A program made the position numbers and the translations under genes. 64,000 nucleotides of DNA from Winogradskyella vidalii (GTDB lineage: Bacteria > Bacteroidota > Bacteroidia > Flavobacteriales > Flavobacteriaceae), in the NCBI RefSeq assembly GCF_013403955.1, contig NZ_JABFDG010000003.1, positions 328,542-392,541 on the forward strand. The letters are read 5' to 3'. Positions within the stretch are counted from its first letter, which is position 1. Every line of letters begins with the position of its first letter. Shown here in pieces: positions 1 to 7,884 of the stretch. The notes beneath the pieces are model-generated. The model had not been told where the DNA came from. It made no database searches and saw nothing but the letters and a program-made list of their open reading frames with translations.

Positions 1-1125
1 AATGATGATGTTTTTGGCGGATTACGGTCAGGTGTATTTGATGTCGGTGCTCAAGAATATGGCGCTACAATAACAAACACCCCATACAAGCAAAGTGATG
101 TTGGTGTGTCTGTAGGTTTCGGTGCTGCTGAAGGTCCAGTTTTAATGGCATCTGAATCTTTGTTGGTGTATGCAGGTCTTGGAGGCGATTTAAATGTTGA
201 AATTATTACAGAGTCAGATACCAACTGGAATTTTGTGGATAATTTATCTTGGATTTCTTTAAGCAGTAATAACGGTGTAGGAGGAGACAATATTACCATT
301 ACAGCAACAGATAATTCTGATGGAACTGATAGAGAAGGAGCCATTACATTAACAGCAGACAATGGAGCAGCGCCTATTGTGATAAATATTACACAATCTA
401 CAGAAGCTTTTATTCCAGAAGAAATAGTTGTAGATGCTTCAGTTGGTGTAGGTACGGAAGAAGGTAAGGATAATGTAGCTACCGATTTTGCTCATGATGA
501 TGTTTATCCAATTACAAATGCCTATTATTGGTCTGCTAACCCAGAAGATGGGGAGGCTTCAATTACTTTCGATTTATCCTGTAACCACACTTTAACTGAA
601 ATAGGAATTCATTTTTTAAAATCTGATGAAAGAACAACTAATTTCGATTTGGCTGTTGCCGCAGATGGAAGTGACACATTTACGACAATTCTAGCGAATC
701 AAGATTCTAGTATTGCGCCTCTAAGTGAGGAGCAATTGTTTAGCTTAGATAATAGCATTGCGCGCTATGTGAAAATCACAGGTTATGGTAATAGTTCTTC
801 ATCTTCAAACTGGGTAAGTATTGCAGAGGTTAATGTTTATGGTGATATAGCCTGTGATGATAGCTTAAGTAGTTCTGAATTTGAATTGCGTACAGCGAAT
901 CATATTCGTGTTTTCCCAGTGCCAGTTCATGGTGATGCATTAACGATTACTTCTTCAAAAATTGCCATTGGAGCTTTTGAAATATTTAACAGTTTAGGGC
1001 AAAATGTGATGACAATGCATGCAAATTATTCAAAAAATATAAGTGTAAATGTCGAGCAATTAAAACAAGGTATGTATTTTGTCGTTCTAGAAGGGCTTGG
1101 TACAGCAAAGTTTGTAAAGTATTAA
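1..1125 (+). CDS. Secreted T9SS cargo protein with BACON and discoidin-like domains (5' partial)
   Basis: The reading frame is open from base 1, so the N terminus lies outside the window. Three modules are visible in the translated part. The first is a BACON-like beta-sandwich at about 160-405 bp, with the pattern W-I-S-L-S, then I-T-I-T-A-T, R-E-G-A-I-T-L-T and I-N-I-T-Q. The second, at about 420-845 bp, looks like an F5/8 type C (discoidin/CBM32-like) carbohydrate-binding domain. The third is a C-terminal type A T9SS sorting domain at about 895-1122 bp, with FPVPVHGDALTI, FNSLGQNVM and LKQGMYFVV. The protein should be exported across the outer membrane by the type IX system. BACON plus discoidin modules usually accompany carbohydrate-active enzymes. 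Any catalytic domain would be upstream, so substrate and activity cannot be stated. Confidence 0.8.
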   Translation, partial: NDDVFGGLRSGVFDVGAQEYGATITNTPYKQSDVGVSVGFGAAEGPVLMASESLLVYAGLGGDLNVEIITESDTNWNFVDNLSWISLSSNNGVGGDNITITATDNSDGTDREGAITLTADNGAAPIVINITQSTEAFIPEEIVVDASVGVGTEEGKDNVATDFAHDDVYPITNAYYWSANPEDGEASITFDLSCNHTLTEIGIHFLKSDERTTNFDLAVAADGSDTFTTILANQDSSIAPLSEEQLFSLDNSIARYVKITGYGNSSSSSNWVSIAEVNVYGDIACDDSLSSSEFELRTANHIRVFPVPVHGDALTITSSKIAIGAFEIFNSLGQNVMTMHANYSKNISVNVEQLKQGMYFVVLEGLGTAKFVKY

Positions 1126-1128
1126 GTC

Positions 1129-1136
1129 TAAATTTG
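1129..1136 (+). promoter_or_regulatory. Possible -7 box for the DUF58 gene
   Basis: TAAATTTG matches the Bacteroidota -7 consensus TAnnTTTG and lies 22 nt before the DUF58 start codon. No TTG sits at the expected 19-21 nt upstream, so support is weak. Confidence 0.3.
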
Positions 1137-1158
1137 AATAAGCACTATATAAAGCGCA

Positions 1159-2088
1159 ATGAATTTACAACAAGAACTCAATAAAACAGGTGGATTTAAA
1201 AATCTTGAATTGTTAGCAAAACAAGTCGTAGAAGGTTTTATTGCCGGCATGCATAAAAGTCCTTTTCATGGATTTTCTGCCGAATTTGCTGAACATAAAA
1301 TATACAATCCAGGAGAAAGCACTAAGCATATCGATTGGAAACTTTACGCTAAAACAGATCGTTTGTATACTAAGCGTTATGATGAAGAAACCAATTTGCG
1401 TTGCCATCTAATACTAGATAATAGTACATCGATGCATTATCCTGAAACGGCAGGAACTCAAGTTGATAATTTAAATAAAATTGCTTTTTCAGCTTTAGCC
1501 AGTGCCTCGTTGATGCATATTTTAAAAAAACAACGCGATGCGGTTGGTCTAAGTATTTATAGTGATAATTATGATTTTTATGCGCCAGAAAAGGGGAGCG
1601 AACGGCATCACCAGATGTTATTGCATAAATTAAGTGAGGCTGTAATTTCTAAACCTGAGACTAAAACTACTGAAACCTATCAATATTTACATCAGATTGC
1701 AGAAAAAATGCATCGTAGGTCTTTAATTTTTGTCTTTACTGATATGTTTCAAACCTCAGAAGATGACGAAAAACTCTTTGAAGCATTACGACATTTAAAG
1801 CATAATAAACATGAAGTAGTCTTATTTCATGTGTTTGATAAAGAAAAAGAACTTTCTTTTGATTTTGACAATCGACCTAAACGTTTCATAGATGTAGAGA
1901 CCGGTGAGTATATTAATTTGTATGCAGATAATATAAAAAATAATTACCAAAAATCTGTAAAAGAATACTTTACGGACTTAAAAATAAAATGTGGTCAATA
2001 CAGAATTAAGTATGTTGAGGCTGATATTAATGCTGGTTTTAATAGCATATTAACGACGTACATGATAGAGCGACAAAAATTTATTTAA
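1159..2088 (+). CDS. DUF58 domain-containing protein
   Basis: This 309-residue soluble protein belongs to the DUF58 family, a von Willebrand A-like fold often found beside MoxR-type AAA ATPases and BatA-like proteins. The conserved DUF58 block reads H-I-D-W-K-L-Y-A-K-T-D near residues 57-67. It is followed by a MIDAS-like D-N-S-T-S at about residue 88 and a later F-T-D-M strand that could complete metal binding. The length is normal for the family. There is no signal peptide or membrane segment, so it should be cytoplasmic. No MoxR or Bat gene is adjacent in this window: the upstream gene is a secreted protein and a tRNA follows. Its exact role is unknown; involvement in protein maturation or envelope stress is inferred only from the family. 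Confidence 0.85.
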   Translation: MNLQQELNKTGGFKNLELLAKQVVEGFIAGMHKSPFHGFSAEFAEHKIYNPGESTKHIDWKLYAKTDRLYTKRYDEETNLRCHLILDNSTSMHYPETAGTQVDNLNKIAFSALASASLMHILKKQRDAVGLSIYSDNYDFYAPEKGSERHHQMLLHKLSEAVISKPETKTTETYQYLHQIAEKMHRRSLIFVFTDMFQTSEDDEKLFEALRHLKHNKHEVVLFHVFDKEKELSFDFDNRPKRFIDVETGEYINLYADNIKNNYQKSVKEYFTDLKIKCGQYRIKYVEADINAGFNSILTTYMIERQKFI

Positions 2089-2105
2089 TTTTTTTACTTT
2101 TTTGT

Positions 2106-2135
2106 TTGTCAAATTGAAAATGCGGTGTATATTTG
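2106..2135 (+). promoter_or_regulatory. Promoter of tRNA-Asp
   Basis: TTG at 2106-2108 and TATATTTG at 2128-2135 are separated by 19 nt. This matches the Bacteroidota primary sigma factor consensus (TTG, about 19 nt, TAnnTTTG). The -7 box ends 18 nt before the mature tRNA 5' end. Confidence 0.75.
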
Positions 2136-2153
2136 CACTCGCAATTATGCAAC

Positions 2154-2227
2154 GGTCTGGTAGTTCAGCTGGTTAGAATGTCGCCCTGTCACGGCGAAGG
2201 TCGCGGGTTCGAGTCCCGTCCAGACCG
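2154..2227 (+). tRNA. tRNA-Asp (anticodon GTC)
   Basis: The 74-nt cloverleaf has a 7-bp acceptor stem (GGTCTGG at 2154-2160 pairs with CCAGACC at 2220-2226) and discriminator base G at 2227, the expected identity base for tRNA-Asp. The anticodon stem TCGCC/GGCGA encloses the loop CTGTCAC with anticodon GTC. The T arm contains GGTTCGAGTCC. The CCA tail is not encoded and must be added after transcription. Confidence 0.97.
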
Positions 2228-2243
2228 CTAAAATTGCAAAAAG

Positions 2244-2270
2244 AAGCTTCAAGAAATTGAGGCTTTTTTT
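2244..2270 (+). terminator. Intrinsic terminator of tRNA-Asp
   Basis: A 7-bp stem (AAGCTTC with GAGGCTT, one G-U pair) with an 8-nt loop is followed directly by five further T residues. It lies 16 nt after the tRNA. Confidence 0.75.
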
Positions 2271-2316
2271 AAGCATTATTCCCACTTCAGGTGGTGGTAT
2301 GAAGATGTTGTGTTGT

Positions 2317-2334
2317 TCTAGGAGGAATCCTAGA
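2317..2334. repeat. Short perfect palindrome in gene-free gap
   Basis: TCTAGGA and TCCTAGA form a perfect 7-bp stem around a GGAA loop. The gap from 2271 to 2606 has no convincing gene. A 32-codon ATG frame at 2299-2397 has no recognisable features. Confidence 0.4.
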
Positions 2335-2482
2335 GTAGTTGTAAGATTCTTAACGATTGTTGAGGACTTACCAATGAAAGGCTTTCCTTTTTTCTGAATA
2401 AGAAGATTGGGATGCTTTTTTGTTTTATAGCCTTTTTTTTAATCATCACACACGACTTTTGGGAGTGATTCTTGTACAAAAC

Positions 2483-2546
2483 AAAAGCAGAACATATTTT
2501 AATATAATTAAGGTTAGGGCCTTAGTATATTAAATGTCCTGCTTTT
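2483..2546. terminator. Long imperfect hairpin between convergent transcripts
   Basis: The outer stem pairs AAAAGCAG (2483-2490) with CTGCTTTT (2539-2546). It continues past one mismatch and a 3-nt bulge through TTAATATA/TATATTAA. An inner TAAGG/CCTTA stem closes a 6-nt loop. T-rich sequence follows on both strands. It lies between tRNA-Asp (+) and the lipoprotein gene (-), where a bidirectional terminator would fit. Confidence 0.5.
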
Positions 2547-2606
2547 TCAATATTCAGAAACTATGTTTCTTAGAGCTAACACAGTTGTTTTGTATTTATG
2601 GTGCTA

Positions 2607-4622
2607 TTAGTCTAATAGGCATCGGCATGAGAATTTAAATTCTGTATTAGGAGAGGCTGTCGCAACGTTTTCATCTGTAGCACTTAGAACAACGTTGTTT
2701 TGGTCAGAGGTCCACCAGTATCCTAAGCCTGGAGAATTTCCATAAGAACCAGATGGCGGAGGGTAGGTCGTCCAAGAGCCTCCAGGTAATGCTGAAAAAC
2801 CAGATTCGTTTGTTGCTCCAGTGTTTGGCGAGCTCCATAGGGTTGTAGATTTCATTTTGCCTCCAGCGATGTCGCTTCCGCCAAGATTAGTCACTAGTTC
2901 CTCCCATTCAAAGCTACTTGGTAAGTGTGTGCCATCAGGACAGGCACTGTTTGCAGCTGACCAACTGTATAATCGACCGTAAGTATCACAATTTTCAGTA
3001 TTATTGTCATAACATGCGCCGCTTCCAGAATCATAATTTAAATTTTCAGCAAACCAAGTTTGATTTCCAATGGTGACTAAATTATATTCTTTTCCGTCTC
3101 TTGGGTCAATAAAAATGGTGCTTTCAGAAGTGGCATTAAAAGTTACAGGAGTTTGAATGTCTGCGCCATTAGCTTTTTTAACGGTAACTTCAACCGTTTG
3201 TGAAGGTGATGCATTACCCAGAGTCCAAATAGCTTGCGCTAGACCATTGCCATCAGTCATTACAGATGTTACACTTTCGTTTTCTACGGTTCCGTCACCT
3301 TCAGTTATTGTATAATATACAGGAACATTACTAATTGGGTTTCCTAATAAATCAGTTACTTTAACAACTAAAGGGTTGGTTAATGCTTCTTCTTGAGTTC
3401 CGTTTTGGCCATTTCCAGAAATAATTTCTAATGTTTTAGGTGCACTCCAAATCGTATCTTCAAAATTGTCAGTTCTAGAATATGGGGTAATATTATGATC
3501 CATAATAGTGATTATAAAGCCTGTTGTTAAGTCTAAGCCAACCTTTAACTCTGAATCCCAATCTAAAGAGGGTGAAGCAACATTTAAAGTGAAATCTTCA
3601 GTCATTTTAGGTTCGCAATAGGGACCAATAACACTGTATAATTTTACAGTGACTTTAGGAGTGATAGTTAAATTTTGTGCCAGGTTAACTTCTCCATTAA
3701 AATTGATGTCTTTTGGGGTGAGGTCTGAGTCTAAATCAAAATTTGCAGTCCAAATATCATCTTCGTGTTTAATACTAGATGTAAATGAGTAATTGTTTGT
3801 AAAGCCAGAAGTCACTGAAGCACTAGCATCGATTCCGGCATTTAGTTCAGCAATAAGTTCAGTGTTTATGGTAACAATCACTGGAGCACCACCTAATAAT
3901 ATGGTGATTTTTTTGTCAAAATCAATTAATGTGGTGCTAAATTCAGGTAGATTTACACTTCCGCTTGCATTTAACAATAAGTCACAATCAATTTCAAGTG
4001 TTGCATTATCTGTTTCAAAATTAAAGTAATCTAAACCACCGAATAATGTGTAATCTGCTTTAAAGTGTAGGCTAGGATTAAATTTAGCAGTACCACTTGT
4101 TATTTTAAACGTTAAACCACTATTGTCGTAAAGTGTTGTATTTGAGAAGTTATAATCGACACCATCGTCCATTACAGTTACTCCATTTTTAGCGTAATTG
4201 ATTGTGATTTCTGAGTCTCTTCTATTGCCTGATCTAGAGCTTTCAGAAATATCTGATGTAAACTCTAAGGAGGCATTGTTAAAAAGATCATCTAATGTGG
4301 CTTGAGTTGTCTCAAGTGTTAAACTATTTCCGTTAGTGTCTATAGAAACAATTTTCCTCAGGAAACCTTCGCCTTCATCACCAACTATAATGTCATCGAT
4401 ATTGACTTCTGGTGGGTCATTTTCAAATTCTAAGATATAAATACCGTTAGATAAGTCTGTTTCGGAACTTATAAGGTCAGAATTTTCATTAGAAATTACC
4501 ACTACATTTTCTGCAACTTCGGCGTCCTGTTGATTGGGATTTTCGTCAGAGGTGGTATTGTTGTCATCTTTTGAGCATCCAAAAAACAACAGTAAACTAA
4601 AAAAAATAGCAAGATTTTTCAT
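2607..4622 (-). CDS. Lipoprotein with bacterial Ig-like and C-terminal FISUMP domain
   Basis: The 671-residue precursor begins with a lipoprotein signal: a hydrophobic stretch ends in LFFGC at about residue 16, then an acidic/Asn-rich linker (SKDDNN). It should be lipidated and envelope-anchored. Residues about 60-400 form a beta-rich region I do not recognise. Residues about 410-505 resemble a Big_1-type Ig domain, with D-L-L-G-N-P-I-S-N-V-P-V and D-G-N-G-L-A. The last 165 residues match the Fibrobacter succinogenes major paralogous (FISUMP) domain: D-G-K-E-Y-N-L-V-T-I-G, QTWFAENLNY, YGRLYSWSAA, CPDGTHLPS and a final RCLLD. FISUMP domains occur in many Bacteroidota surface lipoproteins and have no established biochemical function. 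The gene is monocistronic on the minus strand. Confidence 0.85.
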   Translation of the reverse strand: MKNLAIFFSLLLFFGCSKDDNNTTSDENPNQQDAEVAENVVVISNENSDLISSETDLSNGIYILEFENDPPEVNIDDIIVGDEGEGFLRKIVSIDTNGNSLTLETTQATLDDLFNNASLEFTSDISESSRSGNRRDSEITINYAKNGVTVMDDGVDYNFSNTTLYDNSGLTFKITSGTAKFNPSLHFKADYTLFGGLDYFNFETDNATLEIDCDLLLNASGSVNLPEFSTTLIDFDKKITILLGGAPVIVTINTELIAELNAGIDASASVTSGFTNNYSFTSSIKHEDDIWTANFDLDSDLTPKDINFNGEVNLAQNLTITPKVTVKLYSVIGPYCEPKMTEDFTLNVASPSLDWDSELKVGLDLTTGFIITIMDHNITPYSRTDNFEDTIWSAPKTLEIISGNGQNGTQEEALTNPLVVKVTDLLGNPISNVPVYYTITEGDGTVENESVTSVMTDGNGLAQAIWTLGNASPSQTVEVTVKKANGADIQTPVTFNATSESTIFIDPRDGKEYNLVTIGNQTWFAENLNYDSGSGACYDNNTENCDTYGRLYSWSAANSACPDGTHLPSSFEWEELVTNLGGSDIAGGKMKSTTLWSSPNTGATNESGFSALPGGSWTTYPPPSGSYGNSPGLGYWWTSDQNNVVLSATDENVATASPNTEFKFSCRCLLD

Positions 4623-4892
4623 AAACTAATAAGGTGTTGGTTAATAAAGGGTTAAATTTAGTAAGGGGAGTCTTTGTATAAAATACCCAATAGTAGGTAT
4701 ATTTTGAATCGTTTAAAATTCACTAATATGAAGATGTAGTATTTATTGGACACTAAGTTAGTCTCAAAACAGAAAGTGCTTTTATAGTATGAGTTACTAT
4801 TGGGCGTGTGTTGTAATTAGTTTATGGGGGCTTAATTGTTGATTATTAGTTATTTGATTTCGTATAAAATCAAACTAAAATCAAGGGTTTTA

Positions 4893-4930
4893 TGAAAAAA
4901 AATGCCTGACTATTTTTAAAATAATCAGGC
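4893..4930 (-). terminator. Intrinsic terminator of the universal stress protein gene
   Basis: GCCTGA (4904-4909) pairs with TCAGGC (4925-4930), extended by TAT/ATA past a mismatch. On the minus strand the hairpin is followed by a run of eight T residues. It lies 28 nt after the minus-strand stop codon. The rest of the gap 4623-4957 is AT-rich and holds no gene or clear promoter that I can see. Confidence 0.75.
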
Positions 4931-4957
4931 TGTATAATTAAAAACAATTAAAATTAA

Positions 4958-5782
4958 TTAGATTTTAAAAGTAATCACAGGTCGATTAGCGTGATTTACC
5001 AAATCTTCACTTATACTGCCATTAAAGAAATGAGCAATACCTTGTCTTCCGTGAGTGCTAATACCAATGAGGTCGGCATTAATATCTTTAGAAAAATTTA
5101 AAATTCCTTGTTCTACAAAATTATCATTGTGTATAGTAATGGTATAATTGTCATAAGTCTCTCCAGAAATAAAATCATCAATTTTAGATTTTGCTTCGTA
5201 GGATGTCATAAAATTGCTAGAGGTGATGACTAATAGCAAATGTATTTTAGATCCAAAAGCTTTTGCAAATTTTACGGCTTGCTTGTAAGTTTCTTTGTTG
5301 TCGTGCTCAAAATCTGAAGCAAATACAAAATCAGAGACTTCAAAACTTTGGTGTTCATTTTTTATAACTAAAACAGGGACTTCGGAGTTACGAACTACTT
5401 TTTCGGCATTAGACCCTACAAACATCTCCATCATGCCTGTTGCACCGTGAGACCCCATTATTATGATATCAATATTAAATTCCTTACAGGATTCGTTGAT
5501 TTCGTTAAAGGTTATGTCTGCTTTAACAATATCATGTACGGTAATACCTTGCAAATAATCTTGTTCTATTAGCGTTTTAAATCGTTTTTGCGCTAACTGC
5601 ATAAAGAATAAAGCTTCTGGGATATCGCTTCTTACTTTTCCTTGATCAGTTTGTTGTAAAGGAATTTCCATCATGTGTAATAAGTATATCTCAGCACCAT
5701 GTTTTTTGGCAAGCATGGCAGCTACTTTTAGGGCGTTTTCAGCTTGATCCGAAAAATCGGTGGGGACTAATATTCTATTCAT
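4958..5782 (-). CDS. Universal stress protein, tandem UspA domains
   Basis: This 274-residue cytoplasmic protein contains two UspA folds. Domain 1 (residues about 1-145) starts MNRILVPTDFSDQAENAL and carries the nucleotide-binding motif G-S-H-G-A-T-G followed by VGSNAEKVV near residues 110-130. That is the ATP-binding G2xG9xG(S/T) signature. Domain 2 (about 150-274) keeps the I-S-T-H-G-R-Q-G and NGSISEDLV counterpart. Tandem Usp proteins of 270-300 residues are common in Bacteroidota and are generally induced by stress or growth arrest. The gene stands alone with its own terminator. Which stress it answers cannot be read from the sequence. Confidence 0.93.
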   Translation of the reverse strand: MNRILVPTDFSDQAENALKVAAMLAKKHGAEIYLLHMMEIPLQQTDQGKVRSDIPEALFFMQLAQKRFKTLIEQDYLQGITVHDIVKADITFNEINESCKEFNIDIIIMGSHGATGMMEMFVGSNAEKVVRNSEVPVLVIKNEHQSFEVSDFVFASDFEHDNKETYKQAVKFAKAFGSKIHLLLVITSSNFMTSYEAKSKIDDFISGETYDNYTITIHNDNFVEQGILNFSKDINADLIGISTHGRQGIAHFFNGSISEDLVNHANRPVITFKI

Positions 5783-5839
5783 TGGTATTGGTTTATGTTA
5801 GTTCTTTAAATTTAAGAAAATTATTCCACATTACATAGC

Positions 5840-5870
5840 TTGTATAAAAAATTAAAATATTGTACATTTG
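5840..5870 (+). promoter_or_regulatory. Promoter of rimP-nusA-infB
   Basis: TTG at 5840-5842 and TACATTTG at 5863-5870 are 20 nt apart, an excellent fit to the Bacteroidota consensus. Transcription would start near 5876, giving a leader of about 58 nt before rimP. Confidence 0.75.
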
Positions 5871-5898
5871 CACCGTTGTTTACTAAAAATAAATAAGC

Positions 5899-5924
5899 GA
5901 GAGGACGAAAAGTCCTCTCTTTTT
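5899..5924 (+). terminator. Terminator-like hairpin in the rimP leader (candidate attenuator)
   Basis: GAGAGGAC (5899-5906) and GTCCTCTC (5912-5919) form a perfect 8-bp GC-rich stem with a GAAAA loop, followed by five T residues. It sits between the promoter and the rimP ATG at 5935, so it would be transcribed on every rimP-nusA-infB message. An alternative anti-terminator pairing is not obvious to me. Confidence 0.65.
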
Positions 5925-5934
5925 ATATTAAAAA

Positions 5935-6399
5935 ATGTTTAAGAAAACAGTAGAAAACTTACTTCAAACGGCCTTAGACGAAAGACAAGATTTGTTTTTA
6001 ATAGATTTTAGTCTCTCGGCAGATAACGCAATAAAGATTATTATTGATGGTGATAATGGTGTTTTAGTAGAGGATTGTATGTTTATTAGCAGAGCTATTG
6101 AACACAATATAGATAGAGATGAACACGATTTTTCTTTAGAGGTATTATCCTCTGGAGCATCAACACCTCTAGTTATGCCAAGACAATATCATAAACACAT
6201 TGGTAGAAATTTAGAAATAAAGACTTTAGATAGTCAAAATTTTGAAGGTGAGCTTACTGAAGTAAACAACGAAGACGTGGTTTTAAGCTGGAAAGCCAGA
6301 GAACCAAAACCTGTCGGAAAAGGAAAAGTAACTGTGGCTAAAACAGCAACGGTTGCTTTCAGTAATATTAAAGAAGCAAAAGTTAAAATAAAATTTTAA
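5935..6399 (+). CDS. rimP: Ribosome maturation factor RimP
   Basis: The 154-residue cytoplasmic protein is the 30S maturation factor RimP (DUF150/YhbC family), needed for late assembly of the small subunit. Two domains are visible. The N-terminal alpha/beta domain (about 1-80) contains FSLSADNAIKIIIDGDNG and the family pattern S-R-A-I-E followed by F-S-L-E-V-L-S-S-G. The C-terminal Sm-like domain (about 85-154) contains Y-H-K-H-I-G-R-N-L-E-I. It is the first gene of the rimP-nusA-infB operon, a gene order conserved across most bacteria. The message begins with the terminator-like hairpin described separately. nusA starts 12 nt downstream. Confidence 0.95.
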   Translation: MFKKTVENLLQTALDERQDLFLIDFSLSADNAIKIIIDGDNGVLVEDCMFISRAIEHNIDRDEHDFSLEVLSSGASTPLVMPRQYHKHIGRNLEIKTLDSQNFEGELTEVNNEDVVLSWKAREPKPVGKGKVTVAKTATVAFSNIKEAKVKIKF

Positions 6400-6411
6400 T
6401 TCATATCAATT

Positions 6412-7644
6412 ATGGAAAATGTAGCGTTAATTGAATCATTTTCAGAATTTAAGGACGACAAACTAATAGATAGAGTTACCCTAATGGCGATTCTTGAAGA
6501 TGTATTACGTAATGCCTTAAAGAAGAAGTATGGTGATGACGATAACTTTGATATCATTATAAACCCAGATAAAGGTGATTTAGAAATTTGGAGAAACCGT
6601 ATCGTTGTTGCAGATGGTGAGGTTGAAGAACCAAATCAAGAAATCGAATTATCTGAAGCTCAAAAAATAGAGCCAGATTTTGAAGTTGGTGAAGACGTTG
6701 CAGAAGAAGTGAAGTTAATCGATTTGGGAAGACGTTCCATTTTAGCTTTAAGACAAAACTTAATTTCTAAGATTCACGAACACGATAACACAAACATTTA
6801 CAAGCACTTTAAAGAGCTTGAAGGTGATATTTACACGGCAGAAGTACACCATATCCGTCACAGAGCAATTATTTTGTTAGATGACGACGGTAATGAAATT
6901 ATACTTCCTAAAGACAAACAGATTCCTTCAGATTTTTTCAGAAAAGGAGAAAATGTAAGAGGAATTATTGAAAGTGTTGAATTAAAAGGAAGTAAGCCGG
7001 CAATTGTAATGTCTAGAACGTCACCTATATTTCTTGAGAAATTATTTGAACAAGAAATACCCGAAGTGTTCGATGGTTTAATTACCGTTAAAAAAGTGGT
7101 GCGTATTCCAGGTGAAAAAGCAAAAGTAGCAGTAGATTCTTATGATGATAGAATTGACCCTGTTGGAGCTTGTGTAGGTATGAAAGGTTCTAGAATTCAC
7201 GGTATTGTACGTGAGTTAGGAAATGAAAATATAGACGTTATTAACTATACCAATAATATTCAACTTTTTGTAACCAGAGCGTTAAGCCCAGCAAGAGTTA
7301 CTTCATTAAAATTAGATGAAGAAAATATGCGCGCTGAGGTTTTATTAAAGCCAGAAGAAGTTTCTAAAGCCATCGGTAGAGGTGGTCACAACATTCGTTT
7401 AGCAGGCCAATTAACCGGTTATGAAATTGATGTCTTTAGAGAAGGTGCAGAAGAAGATGTAGAGTTAAAAGAATTCTCTGATGAAATTGAAGGTTGGGTA
7501 ATTTCTGAATTTAGTAAAGCAGGTTTAGATACCGCAAAAAGTATTCTAGAACAAGACGTTGCAGATTTAGTGAAGCGTACTGATTTAGAAGAAGAAACCA
7601 TCTTAGATGTCATTAGGATTCTAAGAGAAGAATTTGAAGAATAA
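6412..7644 (+). CDS. nusA: Transcription termination/antitermination factor NusA
   Basis: NusA binds RNA polymerase and nascent RNA, promoting pausing and hairpin-dependent termination. The 410-residue protein has the N-terminal polymerase-binding domain (about 1-130), an S1 domain (about 135-205) and two KH domains. The KH GxxG loops are visible as G-M-K-G near residue 253 and G-R-G-G near residue 322. The C terminus is short, lacking the long acidic repeats of E. coli NusA, which is usual for Bacteroidota. It is co-transcribed with rimP, 12 nt upstream. Because NusA strengthens termination at hairpins, it could feed back on the leader hairpin before rimP; that is inference. Confidence 0.96.
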   Translation: MENVALIESFSEFKDDKLIDRVTLMAILEDVLRNALKKKYGDDDNFDIIINPDKGDLEIWRNRIVVADGEVEEPNQEIELSEAQKIEPDFEVGEDVAEEVKLIDLGRRSILALRQNLISKIHEHDNTNIYKHFKELEGDIYTAEVHHIRHRAIILLDDDGNEIILPKDKQIPSDFFRKGENVRGIIESVELKGSKPAIVMSRTSPIFLEKLFEQEIPEVFDGLITVKKVVRIPGEKAKVAVDSYDDRIDPVGACVGMKGSRIHGIVRELGNENIDVINYTNNIQLFVTRALSPARVTSLKLDEENMRAEVLLKPEEVSKAIGRGGHNIRLAGQLTGYEIDVFREGAEEDVELKEFSDEIEGWVISEFSKAGLDTAKSILEQDVADLVKRTDLEEETILDVIRILREEFEE

Positions 7645-7653
7645 TAGCCTTAT

Positions 7654-7685
7654 AACTTTAAAATGGTTTTAACACTTTTAAAGTT
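7654..7685. repeat. AT-rich inverted repeat after nusA
   Basis: AACTTTAAAA (7654-7663) and TTTTAAAGTT (7676-7685) are perfect 10-bp complements around a 12-nt loop. No T tract follows, so this is not a standard terminator. It may modulate read-through into infB across the 240-bp gap, which otherwise holds no gene. Confidence 0.35.
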
Positions 7686-7884
7686 GTAATGGTATCATCC
7701 TAATTTTAATTAAAATTGGCTTTGAATAAAATGATGATTTTTTATCTTTATACAAAGCATAACTATAAAGCATAGTATCATTAGGTTTTTTTTATGCTGA
7801 ACTAGAAATAAAAAATGTTTTTATTTAAGCTTATTTTAAATTAAAATTAGTATATAATATATTTAAGTATTTTACAGGCAATTT

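Noticed and set aside
2299..2397. 32-codon ATG frame in the gap after tRNA-Asp
   Set aside because: It has no promoter, no recognisable motif and overlaps a hairpin; likely chance.
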